A stretch of 64,000 nt of DNA, taken from NCBI RefSeq assembly GCF_016653405.1, contig NZ_NHSN01000008.1, forward strand, positions 1 to 64,000. Direction: 5' to 3'. Positions 10,901 through 19,080 of the stretch are shown here, in pieces. A program made the position numbers and the translations under genes. The stretch's first letter is position 1. Each line of letters starts with the position of its first letter. The notes below the pieces were generated by a model. The model saw only the letters and a list, made by a program, of their open reading frames with translations. It ran no database searches and was not told the origin of the DNA. This stretch comes from Halorhodospira halophila (lineage in GTDB: Bacteria > Pseudomonadota > Gammaproteobacteria > Nitrococcales > Halorhodospiraceae).

Positions 10901-11422
10901 CATGACGAAACGGGCCTGGGGGTACTGGGGCGGCAAACCGGCCGCACGGAAAATAACCGCGAGCAGAGCCAACCGCACGCTCTTGTCCCGCGAGCTGGCC
11001 CCCAAGGTCCCGGACGCGGCAAACAAGCCTCCGTGGCGTTTACCCTCATTGTTCAATTCGGTGAATAGATCGGCGACCCCTTGAGGCAGGTTGGTAACGC
11101 CCCGCGCCGCTGCCCCGTCGGGGAAGCTTTGGTCCACCCAAAGGGTACGCAGCACCTTGACCAAGTGAGATTTGCCGGATCCGAAAAAGCCACTGACCCA
11201 GACGGCAGGCTGCTCCGCTTTATCAATATTCTTCAGGAAGGTGTCCAGGATATGGGCCATGCCCTCCCGGTATTGGCCGTCGCAAACAAAGGTCTCCAGC
11301 TCATAGCGGAGTACCGAAAGCGCCTCGGAGGTGGTGGCGTCGTTAACATTGGCGACGCCTTCGTTGGCTAGCTTGCGCTCGGCGGGATCGGTTAAATAGA
11401 TGTCCCGGTTTTTCATCACCAT
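7976..11422 (-). CDS. brxC: BREX P-loop ATPase BrxC
   Basis: A 1,148-residue protein with an N-terminal AAA-type P-loop (GFFGSGKSH near 78-86) and a Walker B-like VLDEIQQY near 260. This matches BrxC/PglY, the large ATPase common to all BREX types (DUF6079-like family), which is needed for both methylation and phage exclusion. The C-terminal half is rich in Glu/Gln/Arg helices. It lies ten bases after brxB and 21 before pglX, in the standard brxA-brxB-brxC-pglX order. Confidence 0.92.
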   Translation of the reverse strand: MVMKNRDIYLTDPAERKLANEGVANVNDATTSEALSVLRYELETFVCDGQYREGMAHILDTFLKNIDKAEQPAVWVSGFFGSGKSHLVKVLRTLWVDQSFPDGAAARGVTNLPQGVADLFTELNNEGKRHGGLFAASGTLGASSRDKSVRLALLAVIFRAAGLPPQYPQARFVMWLKSEGIYEEVRRRIEGAGLDWQEELDNLYVSEDLHETLVQVKPNIFPQAESCAEVLLHLYPNVDDVSSDEMVKSIRQALAGDGKFPLTLIVLDEIQQYIGGDTERSIEVQEAVEACSKQFGGKLMFVGTGQTAITGTSNLKKLEGRFTVRIELSDTDVDAVIRQVILAKRPEAQEAIQQTLETNLGEISRHLAGTEFEHRQSDKEVFTADYPILPVRRRFWERALRVLDQTGTESQLRNQLSMVHKAIQTNLDEPLGTVVAGDYLYFDTADRLLQARILPRNVHDQTLSWYYGSEDEQLKARACALVFLINKVASEGQETNLRADVDTVADLMVEELGEGSGSLRAKLPALMDDCELLLRVGDEYRIQTEESQAWQDEFLRQRGDLNSQAHRIHAERDDRLRRRFQEAVGRSSLNQGEAKVPRVLHPIFESDLPKDSQEKVCIWVRSGWVTDENSVLADARQAGSQSPTVFVFIPKRSVDDLHNQLIDYKAAQATLDKRGTPEGPAGTEAKAAMETTRNQAETRISELLDEALSGGRVFQGGGNEVLGNNLAAAVEEAARNALQRLYPKFHLADHKGWDKVYDKARKGVPDALQAVGYEGEVAKNPVCKEVVAYIAAGKKGAEIRAHFEAPPYGWPRDAVHGALQALLVSGDIRAEDENGRAVEPAELNSQAIGKTRFKVEATTISTSQRLQIRQVFQKLGMSVAQGAEGSVAGEFIQRLNNLADRAGGEPPSPERPDTAFLEEIRLSAGNEQLLAIYNRRDEIKQAIEDWRQRGEAIEERLPRWQTLEKLAQPASELPDGEALLSQVQAIRDHRRLLTDPDPVEPLIDRFSQALRERLNQLAEQFTQRHQAGMERLEQDESWQQLQPEQRNQLLAQQRLTNADWPAIQVGSTDEILETLRRQPLDALSERVAALPARFEEVAQEAAELLQPEVQEVATPRRTLQSEAEVDQWLQEVRSRLVEALARGPIRPR

Positions 11423-11431
11423 GAATCGCCC

Positions 11432-11983
11432 TTATCTGCCTTGGTCCGGGGTAATCGGGGTGGCGTGGTAGTTCCAGCCGTCGTAACCGTCCAGCAGCCG
11501 GTAGTTATTCTCTTCATAGCCCCCCGGGAAGAACACCAATAACCGCCCCGCGACTTTTGGGGCCAAGATATCCACCACTTCTTTTACCTTCAGGAAACCA
11601 AACAAGCTGCCTACGCCCTTGAGGGCGATAACCGCATTTTCGTCAGCCAGATCTTCGCTAAGCAACTCTTCGAAACGTCCTACGATATAAGACCGGTATC
11701 TCGGTAGCAGCATGGACAAAAGGTGAGGGGACCGGAAGTACTTTTCCTTGTGCCGTTGCGAGGCCATCCACTGCGGAAAAGTATCGGTCAGGTCGAATTC
11801 AGCCCATCCATGACCAGCCTCTCGTGTGGCCAGCTCAAACTCACCGATTTTAGCCCGCAGCCTTAGCTCTTCCTGCTCCGGATAGACGCAAAACATAACC
11901 CGCTGGACAGCGGCTGTGTCATCCCGCCACGGGAGCTCGATAAAGGACCGGTAGGACTGGATCAGGCGCTGGGTCTTGCTCAT
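11432..11983 (-). CDS. brxB: BREX protein BrxB (DUF1788)
   Basis: A 183-residue protein of the usual BrxB length. It has the DUF1788 hallmarks: a conserved hydrophobic core (FGFLKVKEVVD), then LLVFFPGGYEENNYRLLDGYDGWNYH near the end, here cited only by its start, and a short polar tail. BrxB is an essential BREX component of unknown biochemistry. It sits ten bases after brxA and ten before brxC. The ATG start follows a GGAACTCC-type complement region with a modest ribosome site. Confidence 0.9.
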   Translation of the reverse strand: MSKTQRLIQSYRSFIELPWRDDTAAVQRVMFCVYPEQEELRLRAKIGEFELATREAGHGWAEFDLTDTFPQWMASQRHKEKYFRSPHLLSMLLPRYRSYIVGRFEELLSEDLADENAVIALKGVGSLFGFLKVKEVVDILAPKVAGRLLVFFPGGYEENNYRLLDGYDGWNYHATPITPDQGR

Positions 11984-11993
11984 GGAGTTCCTC

Positions 11994-12752
11994 TTAATCG
12001 CCCTGATGCAGAATCTTGGGAAAGCCCACCTCGATCACCTGACCGATGCGCTTGAACACCATCCACCCGCGCCGGGAAGCCTGCTCCGCCAGATCCATTA
12101 TCTTTTCCGTATCGCAATCAAGGAGTTGGGCGTACTCCGTTTCCAGAAGCAATTCGCCACGCACACCCATTAAATGACCGATAAAAAGGGCATAAGCAGC
12201 AGATCCGGGTGTAGGGGCCGGCTTTGATCGAATCTTCCGATACCGACCCTGCAAAAGGCCGGCCTTGGTAAAAGTGGCATTAATATTCTGAGCGACCGAC
12301 TTGCGCGTCGCCTCACTGAATCGATCGGGGTAATTATCAGATAAAAAGCCTTGAAGATCCTCTGTAGTAATCCGTTCACCCTGTTTCTGGCGAAGAATAA
12401 AGGGAGCGCCCGCCCGTAAGACCTCATCGCGGGCAAAGGCACACAACAAAGCTAACAACCGGTGCCCGTCCGGATCCAGTTGCCAGAAAAATTGAAGACC
12501 CCGGAAAAGCGGCACCGATGAATCCAGGGCATATAACTCAACCAAGTGACGGCAGGTAAGGATACGGCTCCTACCGGACCTTTTGCCTAAGCAATTCTCT
12601 TCCTCGATGGCGTAACGGTAGGCTTCAGGAGGAACCTCGCGCTCAGGGAATTTAGCCAGTAATTGCTCAAGTTCCGTCAGCATCATAGAGCGCGCCCCGT
12701 GAGCACCACCGGTGCTGACGCGAAACCCCTGCGACTCCAACTCGCTCATCAT
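11994..12752 (-). CDS. brxA: BREX protein BrxA (DUF1819)
   Basis: A ~252-residue protein in the BrxA (DUF1819) position, first of the core BREX genes. Its middle (RSRILTCRHLVELYAL, then the FARDEVL helix) and a C-terminal block resembling winged-helix DNA-binding segments fit BrxA, which binds DNA. The chosen ATG lies nine bases after GGGA. A GTG at 12830 in the same frame would add 26 residues and would overlap the upstream SbcC-like stop as GTGA; I prefer the shorter form because the extra residues look unlike the family, but coupling makes the longer form possible. Confidence 0.8.
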   Translation of the reverse strand: MMSELESQGFRVSTGGAHGARSMMLTELEQLLAKFPEREVPPEAYRYAIEEENCLGKRSGRSRILTCRHLVELYALDSSVPLFRGLQFFWQLDPDGHRLLALLCAFARDEVLRAGAPFILRQKQGERITTEDLQGFLSDNYPDRFSEATRKSVAQNINATFTKAGLLQGRYRKIRSKPAPTPGSAAYALFIGHLMGVRGELLLETEYAQLLDCDTEKIMDLAEQASRRGWMVFKRIGQVIEVGFPKILHQGD

Positions 12753-12826
12753 CGTATGCTTTCCCGTAACGGTTCCGAAGGGCCATGGGGCCGCTTCATT
12801 CGGAGTCGCACAATGATATTGCACTA

Positions 12827-15472
12827 TCACCCCATCCGAAACTCCACCGCCCCCAGCGACAGATAGTCCATGGGCCGGCAGGTGAGCACCAGGACCTGGT
12901 GCCGCTGGGCCGAGCGGGCGAGGAGGTGCTTCATGGTGTCGAAGCGCTCCTGGTCGGCGTAGACCAGGGCGTCGTCGAGGATCACTGGGGGCGCCTCGCC
13001 GCCGGCCTCGGCGAGCAGGTCCGCGAAGGCCAGGCGGGTGAGCACCGCCACCTGCTCCCGGGCGCCGATGCTGAGCTGGGTGAAGGCCTCCGCCTGGCCG
13101 CCCCGCTGCAGCCCCTCCACGGCCAGGGTGTCGCTCAGCACGGGCTCGGCACCGGGGAACAGGTAGCGCAGGTACGGGACCAGGTAGCGGTTCAGGGGGG
13201 CGAGGTAGGCCTGCCGGGCCTCCCGCGCGGCCTCCTCCAGGGCCCCGGCGGCCCGCCAGACGGCCGCCGCCTCCCGCTCCACGGCGGCGGCCTGCCGCTC
13301 GGCGGCCTCCTCCTCGCGGGCCAGCTCGGCCACCTGCTCGCTGAGGCCCTCGTCGCCCGTCTCGCGCAGGGCCCGGCGCAGGCCGTCGGCCTCCCGCTCG
13401 AGCTCCTGCTCGCGCTCCTTGGCCTTGGTCACGGCGGCCCGGGCGTGGGTCACCTCTGTCTCGATGGCCTCCGGGTCCAGGGCGTCGAGGGCCTCCCGCG
13501 CCTCCCGGGCCGCCACCGTGGCCGCCTCCTCCTGGCCCTGCTTGTCGCTCAGGGCGCGGGCGAGGGTCTCGTCGTCGGCCTCGGCGCGGGCCTCGTTGAG
13601 CTGGCGCTGGTGCCGCGCCCGGTTGCGCTGGATCTCCTCCAGGCGGGTGCGGGCCTGGGTCAGGCGGTTGTCCGCCGCCTGGACGGTCTGCTGCTGAGCG
13701 TCGAGGGCCTGGCGCGCCTGGTTCCGGGCGGTCTCCGCGCCCTCGCGCTCTTGGCGGGCCTGCTCGCAGGCCGCCGCTAGCGCCTCGCCCTCGGGGTCAT
13801 CCTCAGCGGGCGTGGGCAGGCCGGCCAGCTCGGCGTCGAGCTGGTCCAGGCGCTCCCGGAGGCCCGCCAGACCGCCCGTCTCCTCCGGGGCCAGGGCGGC
13901 GAGGCGCTGGGCCTGGTTGCTGGCCTCCTGCTCGTGGGCCTGCTTGCGGGCGAGCTGGTCCTCGGCCTCGGCCAGGGTGGCCACGCCCAGCGCATCGAGA
14001 GCCGCATCCCGCTCCCGCCGGGCGCGGCGGGCCTGCTCCTTCTGCTCGGGCAGCTCGGCGCCGCCGGCCTGCACCTGGATCCGCCCGACCCCGTCCAGCA
14101 TCACCTCGGCCTCGCCGGTGATGCGGTAGCCGGTGCCGTCGCCCTGGGCCTCGCCGGTCACCTGGTAGGCCACGTTGACGGCCAGCTCCATCTGGGTGGC
14201 CGCGCCCTGCAGGCGGGCCTCGGCCTCGCCGAGGGCCTGCTCCTGGCCGCGCAGGGCCTGGAGGGCCTGGTCGGTGACGGCCAGGGCGTTGGCGGCCTTG
14301 CGGGCCTCCCGCGCCGCGGCCTCCGCCGCGGCGGCCTTGGCCAGGGTGTCGGCGACCCGGTTACGCTCGGCCTGCACCGTCTGGCGGCGCCGCAGGCCCT
14401 CGAGGTGGCGCTCCCGGGCGCGGTGGCGGTCCAGGGCCGTCTCCGCCGCCTCCAGGGCCCGGGCCAGGCGGTCCCGCTCGGCACCGGCCTGCTCGGCCTC
14501 CCCCTGGCGGGCGGTGACGGTCTCCTCGGACTCGGCCTCCTGCTCCGCCAGCTCGGCCACGGCGTCGCGCAGGGTCTGCCGGCCCTGCCAGCGCTCCTGG
14601 GCCTGGGCCCGCTCGGTAGCGGCGAGCTTGGCCTGCTGCTCGGCGTCGTCAACGGCCCGACGGCGCTGATCCAGCTCCTGCTGGCGCGCCTCGGCCGCCT
14701 GCTGGCGCGTTTCCATCTGCGCCACCACGCCCTCCGCGCGCATGCGTGCGCGCTCCTGCTCCACCCGCTCCAGCCGCTCGCGGCGCTCGGCCTCCTCGTG
14801 GAGCCGCTGCTCGGCCGCCTCCCGGGCCGCCCGGGCCCGCTCCTGGGCCGCTCGGGCCTCCTTCAGCTCGCCCCGCGGCTTGCCGGCCTTGGTCCAGAAC
14901 CGGTCGCGCTCCGTGGCGAACTCCTGGAGCAGACGGGGGCCGACATCACCTCCGAGGACCTCGCCCACCTCCGTGTCGAGGACGCCCGCGAGCGAGTCGC
15001 GGGCCGTGGCATTGGGAACGACGGGCTCGAAGGTCTCGCCCTGGGATACCCACAGCAGGCCCCACAGGCCGTGGTGCTCGAGCTTGCTAGCCCCCTTGCC
15101 GGGGCGCTGGAAGCCGAGCAGGGCCTGGAGCTGGTCCTCGGCCGCGTCGTCGGCCCAGGCCTGCCCGCCCCCGCGCAGCTCGGCGGCGGGCTTGCTCACG
15201 AAGCGCTTCCAGAGGCGGTATTCCGTGCCGTCCACGGTGAAATCCAGCTCCACCTCGGGCGCCACGGCGGCGCCCAGCGGCTGCATGGCGCGGGCGGCTT
15301 CCCCCATCAGGCCGTGCTTCTCGAACAGTGCGGCGCGGATGGCCTCGAGGAGGGTCGACTTGCCCTCCTCGTTGCCGCCGCCGATGACCGCGAGGCCAGA
15401 CGGCAGCTCGGCGATCTCCACGGGCCCCATGAGCTTGCGGAAGTTGGTGACGCGGACGCGCTGAAGCTGCAC
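12827..15472 (-). CDS. SbcC/YhaN-like SMC ATPase
   Basis: An 881-residue Rad50/SbcC-type ATPase. The N terminus opens RVTNFRKL, followed by Walker A GGGNEEGKST near 32-41; the centre is a long Ala/Glu/Arg coiled coil; the C terminus has the signature LSIGAREQ and Walker B PPVILDDALVY. No CxxC zinc hook is visible in the coiled coil, which sets it apart from true SbcC and fits YhaN-like proteins. It partners the SbcD-like nuclease three bases upstream. Its stop overlaps a possible GTG start of brxA, so the pair is in the BREX transcript. Very GC-rich with strong codon bias compared with brxA-brxB. Confidence 0.85.
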   Translation of the reverse strand: MQLQRVRVTNFRKLMGPVEIAELPSGLAVIGGGNEEGKSTLLEAIRAALFEKHGLMGEAARAMQPLGAAVAPEVELDFTVDGTEYRLWKRFVSKPAAELRGGGQAWADDAAEDQLQALLGFQRPGKGASKLEHHGLWGLLWVSQGETFEPVVPNATARDSLAGVLDTEVGEVLGGDVGPRLLQEFATERDRFWTKAGKPRGELKEARAAQERARAAREAAEQRLHEEAERRERLERVEQERARMRAEGVVAQMETRQQAAEARQQELDQRRRAVDDAEQQAKLAATERAQAQERWQGRQTLRDAVAELAEQEAESEETVTARQGEAEQAGAERDRLARALEAAETALDRHRARERHLEGLRRRQTVQAERNRVADTLAKAAAAEAAAREARKAANALAVTDQALQALRGQEQALGEAEARLQGAATQMELAVNVAYQVTGEAQGDGTGYRITGEAEVMLDGVGRIQVQAGGAELPEQKEQARRARRERDAALDALGVATLAEAEDQLARKQAHEQEASNQAQRLAALAPEETGGLAGLRERLDQLDAELAGLPTPAEDDPEGEALAAACEQARQEREGAETARNQARQALDAQQQTVQAADNRLTQARTRLEEIQRNRARHQRQLNEARAEADDETLARALSDKQGQEEAATVAAREAREALDALDPEAIETEVTHARAAVTKAKEREQELEREADGLRRALRETGDEGLSEQVAELAREEEAAERQAAAVEREAAAVWRAAGALEEAAREARQAYLAPLNRYLVPYLRYLFPGAEPVLSDTLAVEGLQRGGQAEAFTQLSIGAREQVAVLTRLAFADLLAEAGGEAPPVILDDALVYADQERFDTMKHLLARSAQRHQVLVLTCRPMDYLSLGAVEFRMG

Positions 15473-15475
15473 GGC

Positions 15476-16597
15476 TCAGCCTCCCCCTTGGCGGCGGTAG
15501 GCGGCCAGGAGCATCTCCAGGGCCGTGGCATCCGCGGGCTCGCCGGCCTCGGCCCCCTGCCGCAGGCGCTCCGCGGCGGTGGCGACGAAGCCGGCGCCGT
15601 CCAGGGCGGCGAGATCGGCCTCCGAGGCGCGAGTGGTCAGCTCGGTATCGTCCACGCGCAGGTGCCGCAGACGCCCCCGCCAGGCGGCGAGAAGCTCGTC
15701 GAGGTCGGCCTTGTCGGCCAGGGTCAGGGCGCCGCGAAGGGTCAGGTCCACGACCTGGTCGGTGGTGGGCTCGCCCAGGCTGGCCAAGCGATCGCCCAAG
15801 GCGACCACGTCGTCGGCCTCGTGCAGCGGCTGGCTCAGGCGGTGCCAGCGGTAGCGGGTGGTGGCCCGGGTCTCCACCGCGGGGGAGCCGCCGTCGCCGG
15901 GCAGGGTCACGAGCAGGGCGCTACTGGGATGGCTGCTGGTGAAGCGGTCGGTCTCCGGTGTACCGGCGTACCAGGTGCGCTCGTCCACTTGCAGGGTGCC
16001 GTGCCAATCGCCCAGGGCGAGGTAGGCCAGGTTGGCTGTGGCGGCGCGATCCGGGGCGATGGGATTGGCCGCCTCCGCCTCGGCGGGCAGGAAGCCGGTG
16101 ACGCTGCCGTGGGCCAGGCCCACCGGCGTATAGCCAGCGGGGATCTCGGCCGCGTCGAGCCAGGCGGTCACATCGGCGGGCTCGTGGCGCCGCTGCAAGG
16201 GGGCCGGCAGGACGGCCAGGCCGGCCTCCTCCAGCAGGATGGGAGCGGGTTCGGTGGCGAGGTAGACGTGCTCCGGCACCGCGCCGAGCCGGCGGGCCCG
16301 ATCCCAGACACTCTCGGCCACGGCGGCGTCGTGGTTGCCGGGCAGCAGGATCCAGGGCCCCGGGAAGGCACGGAGCCGCTCGAAGACCTGCCGGATGGTG
16401 CGGTCCGAGACGGACTGGGCATCGAAGACGTCTCCGGCCACCAGGACGGCATCCACCTCCTCCGTGCGGGCCAGCTCCGCCAGGGTGGTCACGGTCTCCA
16501 GGCGCTGGTTGCGCAAGGCGGCGCCGTCGTCGCCGGGGATCGGGCCGAAGCCCTTGCCGATCTGCCAGTCGGCGGTGTGGAGGAGATAGATGGTCAT
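15476..16597 (-). CDS. SbcD/YhaO-like metallophosphoesterase nuclease
   Basis: A 373-residue calcineurin-type phosphoesterase. Visible metal motifs are HTADWQIGK near 7-15 (the second His of the usual DxH is Gln, as in a YhaO-like subgroup), AGDVFD near 60, GNHD near 92, and later GH-type motifs (LAHGS, GDWHG). The start at ATG 16597 (MTIYLLHTADW) is chosen over upstream frames because it begins right at the fold and has GGAG seven bases before. With the SbcC-like gene it should form a DNA end-processing nuclease. It is the first gene of the BREX-containing operon. Confidence 0.85.
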   Translation of the reverse strand: MTIYLLHTADWQIGKGFGPIPGDDGAALRNQRLETVTTLAELARTEEVDAVLVAGDVFDAQSVSDRTIRQVFERLRAFPGPWILLPGNHDAAVAESVWDRARRLGAVPEHVYLATEPAPILLEEAGLAVLPAPLQRRHEPADVTAWLDAAEIPAGYTPVGLAHGSVTGFLPAEAEAANPIAPDRAATANLAYLALGDWHGTLQVDERTWYAGTPETDRFTSSHPSSALLVTLPGDGGSPAVETRATTRYRWHRLSQPLHEADDVVALGDRLASLGEPTTDQVVDLTLRGALTLADKADLDELLAAWRGRLRHLRVDDTELTTRASEADLAALDGAGFVATAAERLRQGAEAGEPADATALEMLLAAYRRQGGG

Positions 16598-16665
16598 GAC
16601 GCTCCTGCGTCGGTCACTCTGTAGGCCAGTCGTGGCCGATCCGCTCAGCCGATCAGCACGCGCGC

Positions 16666-16890
16666 CTACAAGCCGTCCGGGCACGTTGAAGTTATCTTAC
16701 CAACGAGATGACCGGGCCAGCAGCCTGCTGGTGACTCCCCACAAGTTGTGTGGACGTGATTAGAGGGGGGTCGCTTCTCGCCGAGCGCTGCTGCCCGGAA
16801 CCTTTGGTAGACCCGGGCGATATCATCGATGAGTTGGAGTCCGCGCCAGATGGTTTGGGCACCCGGCTCGCGCTTGTGGCGTAGACTCAA
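16666..16890 (-). pseudogene. Possible transposase C-terminal fragment
   Basis: A 74-codon frame whose first 40 residues (KREPGAQTIWRGLQ then LIDDIARVYQRF) are reminiscent of the C terminus of IS4-type DDE transposases, after which the sequence becomes nondescript. It has no plausible ribosome site. The family call is a guess from pattern only. Confidence 0.25.
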
Positions 16891-16908
16891 TCTCTAAGCG
16901 CAACACCG

Positions 16909-17073
16909 GCCCCGGAAATCCTCGCTCGCCGGCAGGCCATCTACGCGGAAGCTAAGGCCCGTAACCCAGGCCGCTGGGGTGAGCGCCCGACCCGTAACTG
17001 GCGGCCGATTGGAGCCGTGTGGCTAAACCCGGAGCGCTCACCCGACGACGCCATCACTGAGGAGTCGTCGTGA
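16909..17073 (+). pseudogene. IS3-family-like transposase C-terminal remnant
   Basis: Reading on the plus strand, the frame ending with TGA at 17071-17073 gives ARRQAIYAEAKARNPGRW, then TRNWRPIGAVWLNPE near the end. This matches the usual C-terminal tail of IS3-type integrase transposases ('RR..v...a...P.RW ... VWLNP'). The catalytic core is absent, so only about 55 residues survive. It marks a former insertion at this junction. Confidence 0.5.
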
Positions 17074-17074
17074 A

Positions 17075-17296
17075 TCACGTTCGAAGCGACATCAAGCTTG
17101 ACAAACACCGCACCGGCGTCATGTCCAAATAGCGCATGCCCGCCTCGTAGGCGAAGGCGCGCACCTTCGCCCGCGTCACCGCCGGCTCGCTGGCGGTCTG
17201 CTCCAGCATCCCCTCGATGGCCGCCGGGACGCCGCCGCTGTCCTGCACCACGGCCCGGAGGAAGGCGGCCTGGACGCGGGGCGGCTCGAAGCGCAC
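17075..17296 (-). CDS. Short ORF of unknown function, possibly a gene fragment
   Basis: A 73-codon frame with ordinary amphipathic helices (AAFLRAVVQDSGGVPAAIEG) and a plausible codon bias in its first 55 codons; the last residues look random and run into the insertion scar. It may be the surviving 5' part of a gene cut by the IS event. No family recognised. Confidence 0.3.
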   Translation of the reverse strand: MRFEPPRVQAAFLRAVVQDSGGVPAAIEGMLEQTASEPAVTRAKVRAFAYEAGMRYLDMTPVRCLSSLMSLRT

Positions 17297-17367
17297 CGGG
17301 TTCGGGGATGGCCAGAGGTGCCAGGCGCCCTCGCCTCGCCGGTAGAGATAACCAACGGCGGGTCGAG

Positions 17368-17673
17368 TCAGTCCTCGACCTGGAAGAGACGCAGGAAGTT
17401 GGTACGTTCCAGTATCTGGGACGCCCCGTGGCAGCAGTGGCGGATGACCACCTCGCCGCCCCGCTCGATAGCGAACTCGTTCAGCAGGAGCAGCATCCCG
17501 AGCGCCGAGCTGTCCAGGTACTCCGTCTCGTGCAGATCGACCACGAAGCGCCGCACACCCTCGGCCCCCTCGTATGCCGCCCGGAAGGCCTCATGCACGC
17601 TGAAATCGAAGTAAGAAGGCACCCTCAGCACGAGGCTCTCGCCGCCTTCCTCATAGCTCGCGCGGACCGGCAT
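17368..17673 (-). CDS. STAS-domain protein (anti-anti-sigma factor-like)
   Basis: A 101-residue single STAS domain. The phosphorylatable loop reads YLDSSALGMLLLL near residues 50-62, with the Ser pair in the usual place, after a FVVDLHETE strand. Such proteins act in partner-switching regulation or as free scaffolds. The ATG has AAGGG directly before it. Neighbours are the integrase-linked HD gene (about 190 bases upstream, no gene seen between) and the IS scar downstream. No cognate kinase or sigma factor is in the window. Confidence 0.75.
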   Translation of the reverse strand: MPVRASYEEGGESLVLRVPSYFDFSVHEAFRAAYEGAEGVRRFVVDLHETEYLDSSALGMLLLLNEFAIERGGEVVIRHCCHGASQILERTNFLRLFQVED

Positions 17674-17860
17674 CCCTTATCCCTGGCGCTAAGCGCGTGG
17701 TTCCCTCCCAACGCTATAACCTTAAAGCTACCAAGGGACTGATCGCTTCGTCATCCCCTACGAACCCAGGTATTGAGACGGCGCTCGCCCGCACCCCCGT
17801 GGGCCATCCGGCGCCGGGCGCGGTACTTGCGCTGGCGCTATCTGCTGGACTTCGCCACCG

Positions 17861-18811
17861 TCAGCCCTCCCCCAGACGAGCATCCTCCGGCGCTGGTCGG
17901 TAGAAGATCCGGGCGGGCCCGCCCGCCCCCGGCCGAAGCACCCCGATCTGGCGCCACGCCGGGCTCTCCTCGAAGGCACGGCGACGGGCATCCAGCCCGG
18001 CGCTATAGCGATCTAGCTCGACGATCAGCTTCGCCTCGGGAACGCGGCTGCCGTCGACGCTGCCGTCGATGACGCTGAAGACAAAGTGCAGCATCTGCCA
18101 CGCCTGGAGGTCCTCCTCGCGCAGTCGGCAAAGCTCCCTCTCCAGCAGCGGCTTGTTCATCAGGGCGTGCTCCCGCGGCCAGTAGGGCGTGCGGCCGAGC
18201 ACATCCGGAGCCACCTTCCCCAGGTCGTGGAGCAGCGCGCCGAGCAGCACGCACTGCCGAGTCAAGTCGTCGCAGTCTTGGATGATCAGCCGGAGCTTCT
18301 CCACCAGCTCCAGGGAGTGCCGGAGCAGACCGCCCGGCTCGGTGTGGTGGCAGTCCCGGCTCGCCGCGCGCCTGACGAACGCCCGCGCCCGCCTAGGCTC
18401 GGCGAAGACCCGGTCCAGGAATCGCCACAGGGCCGGACGCTCGACCTCACTGCGCATCACGCAGTACAGCCGGCAGAGCAGCCCAGGCTCCGGGCAGAGG
18501 CGGTGGGGCAGCAGCTGGAGCGTCGAGTACGTCTCGATCGGCTCGAGCGCCTCCACGCGGTTGTACCACCCGCCGTGGGCGGCCTGGGCGCGGGTCACCG
18601 TGACCCGCACCACATCCCGCTTCTGGGGCGGCCTGGATGTCGTACCCCCACCCGTCGGCGCCCGGTATAGGACCTCGATCCGCCCCGAGCAGTCCTCCAG
18701 GTCGATCGCATGCAGGCCGGGGAGCGCGACCCGGGGCACCACCCAGGCGACGCGGTACTTGCCCGTCCAGGTGACGTAGGGCCCGGTGGGCGCACTGAGG
18801 ACCAGGGTCAC
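17861..18811 (-). CDS. HD-domain phosphohydrolase with N-terminal OB-like domain
   Basis: A 316-residue protein. The first ~110 residues look like an OB-fold nucleic-acid-binding region. An HD domain follows: CHHTEPGGLLRHSLE near 155-169 and ALLHDLGKVAP near 191-201, the metal-binding His and His-Asp pair. This layout resembles YhaM-type 3'-5' exoribonucleases and the HD part of TraI/MobH proteins. I favour the nuclease-like reading because no relaxase motif region is visible. Its start overlaps the next upstream gene by four bases, so it is co-translated with it and probably with the integrase. Confidence 0.65.
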   Translation of the reverse strand: MTLVLSAPTGPYVTWTGKYRVAWVVPRVALPGLHAIDLEDCSGRIEVLYRAPTGGGTTSRPPQKRDVVRVTVTRAQAAHGGWYNRVEALEPIETYSTLQLLPHRLCPEPGLLCRLYCVMRSEVERPALWRFLDRVFAEPRRARAFVRRAASRDCHHTEPGGLLRHSLELVEKLRLIIQDCDDLTRQCVLLGALLHDLGKVAPDVLGRTPYWPREHALMNKPLLERELCRLREEDLQAWQMLHFVFSVIDGSVDGSRVPEAKLIVELDRYSAGLDARRRAFEESPAWRQIGVLRPGAGGPARIFYRPAPEDARLGEG

Positions 18812-19080
18812 GTCACCGACTCCACCCGGCGCTGCAGCCGGTCCACGAGCAGCCGGAACAGGGCCTCCGCGACGGCCCGGTCCTCCAGGTCGAGCTGCCG
18901 GAGCAGCCAGTCCTCAACGGCGGCCTGCAGCGGCTGCCCCGGTCGCGCCTCTACGACTTCCCGCAAGCGCTCCGCATCCTCGCCGGCGAAAGTGTCGAGC
19001 AGGATCTGCGCCATCTGCTCGATCACCTCCGGCACCACATAGGCCTCGTACCCCGGGGCCTGGAGCTGAGTCATCCGCAT
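18808..19080 (-). CDS. Small protein of unknown function
   Basis: A 90-residue acidic, helical protein with no recognised domain. It overlaps the HD gene downstream (four bases) and shares a base with the end of the integrase gene upstream, so the three are likely one transcript. Real gene status rests on this tight packing and codon bias. Confidence 0.6.
   Translation of the reverse strand: MRMTQLQAPGYEAYVVPEVIEQMAQILLDTFAGEDAERLREVVEARPGQPLQAAVEDWLLRQLDLEDRAVAEALFRLLVDRLQRRVESVT

Larger units (their letters stand above)
16598..17074. other. Insertion-sequence scar between BREX operon and cargo genes
   Basis: This ~480-base stretch has no intact gene. It carries fragments that read like transposase tails on both strands (see the two pseudogene entries) and must also contain the promoter of the SbcD-BREX operon. 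A TAAGAT hexamer (minus strand, about 16696) could be a -10 box but lacks a convincing -35. Confidence 0.45.

Noticed and set aside
13934-16624. Long plus-strand frame (896 codons) opposite the SbcC/SbcD-like genes
   Set aside because: High GC makes long antisense frames common. The protein is Leu/Gly/Ala/Arg-rich with no domain, and the minus strand clearly encodes the ATPase and nuclease.
17861-18811. HD gene as a MobH/TraI relaxase
   Set aside because: Only the HD part matches; no conjugation genes are nearby and the N terminus looks like an OB fold, so I keep the broader call.
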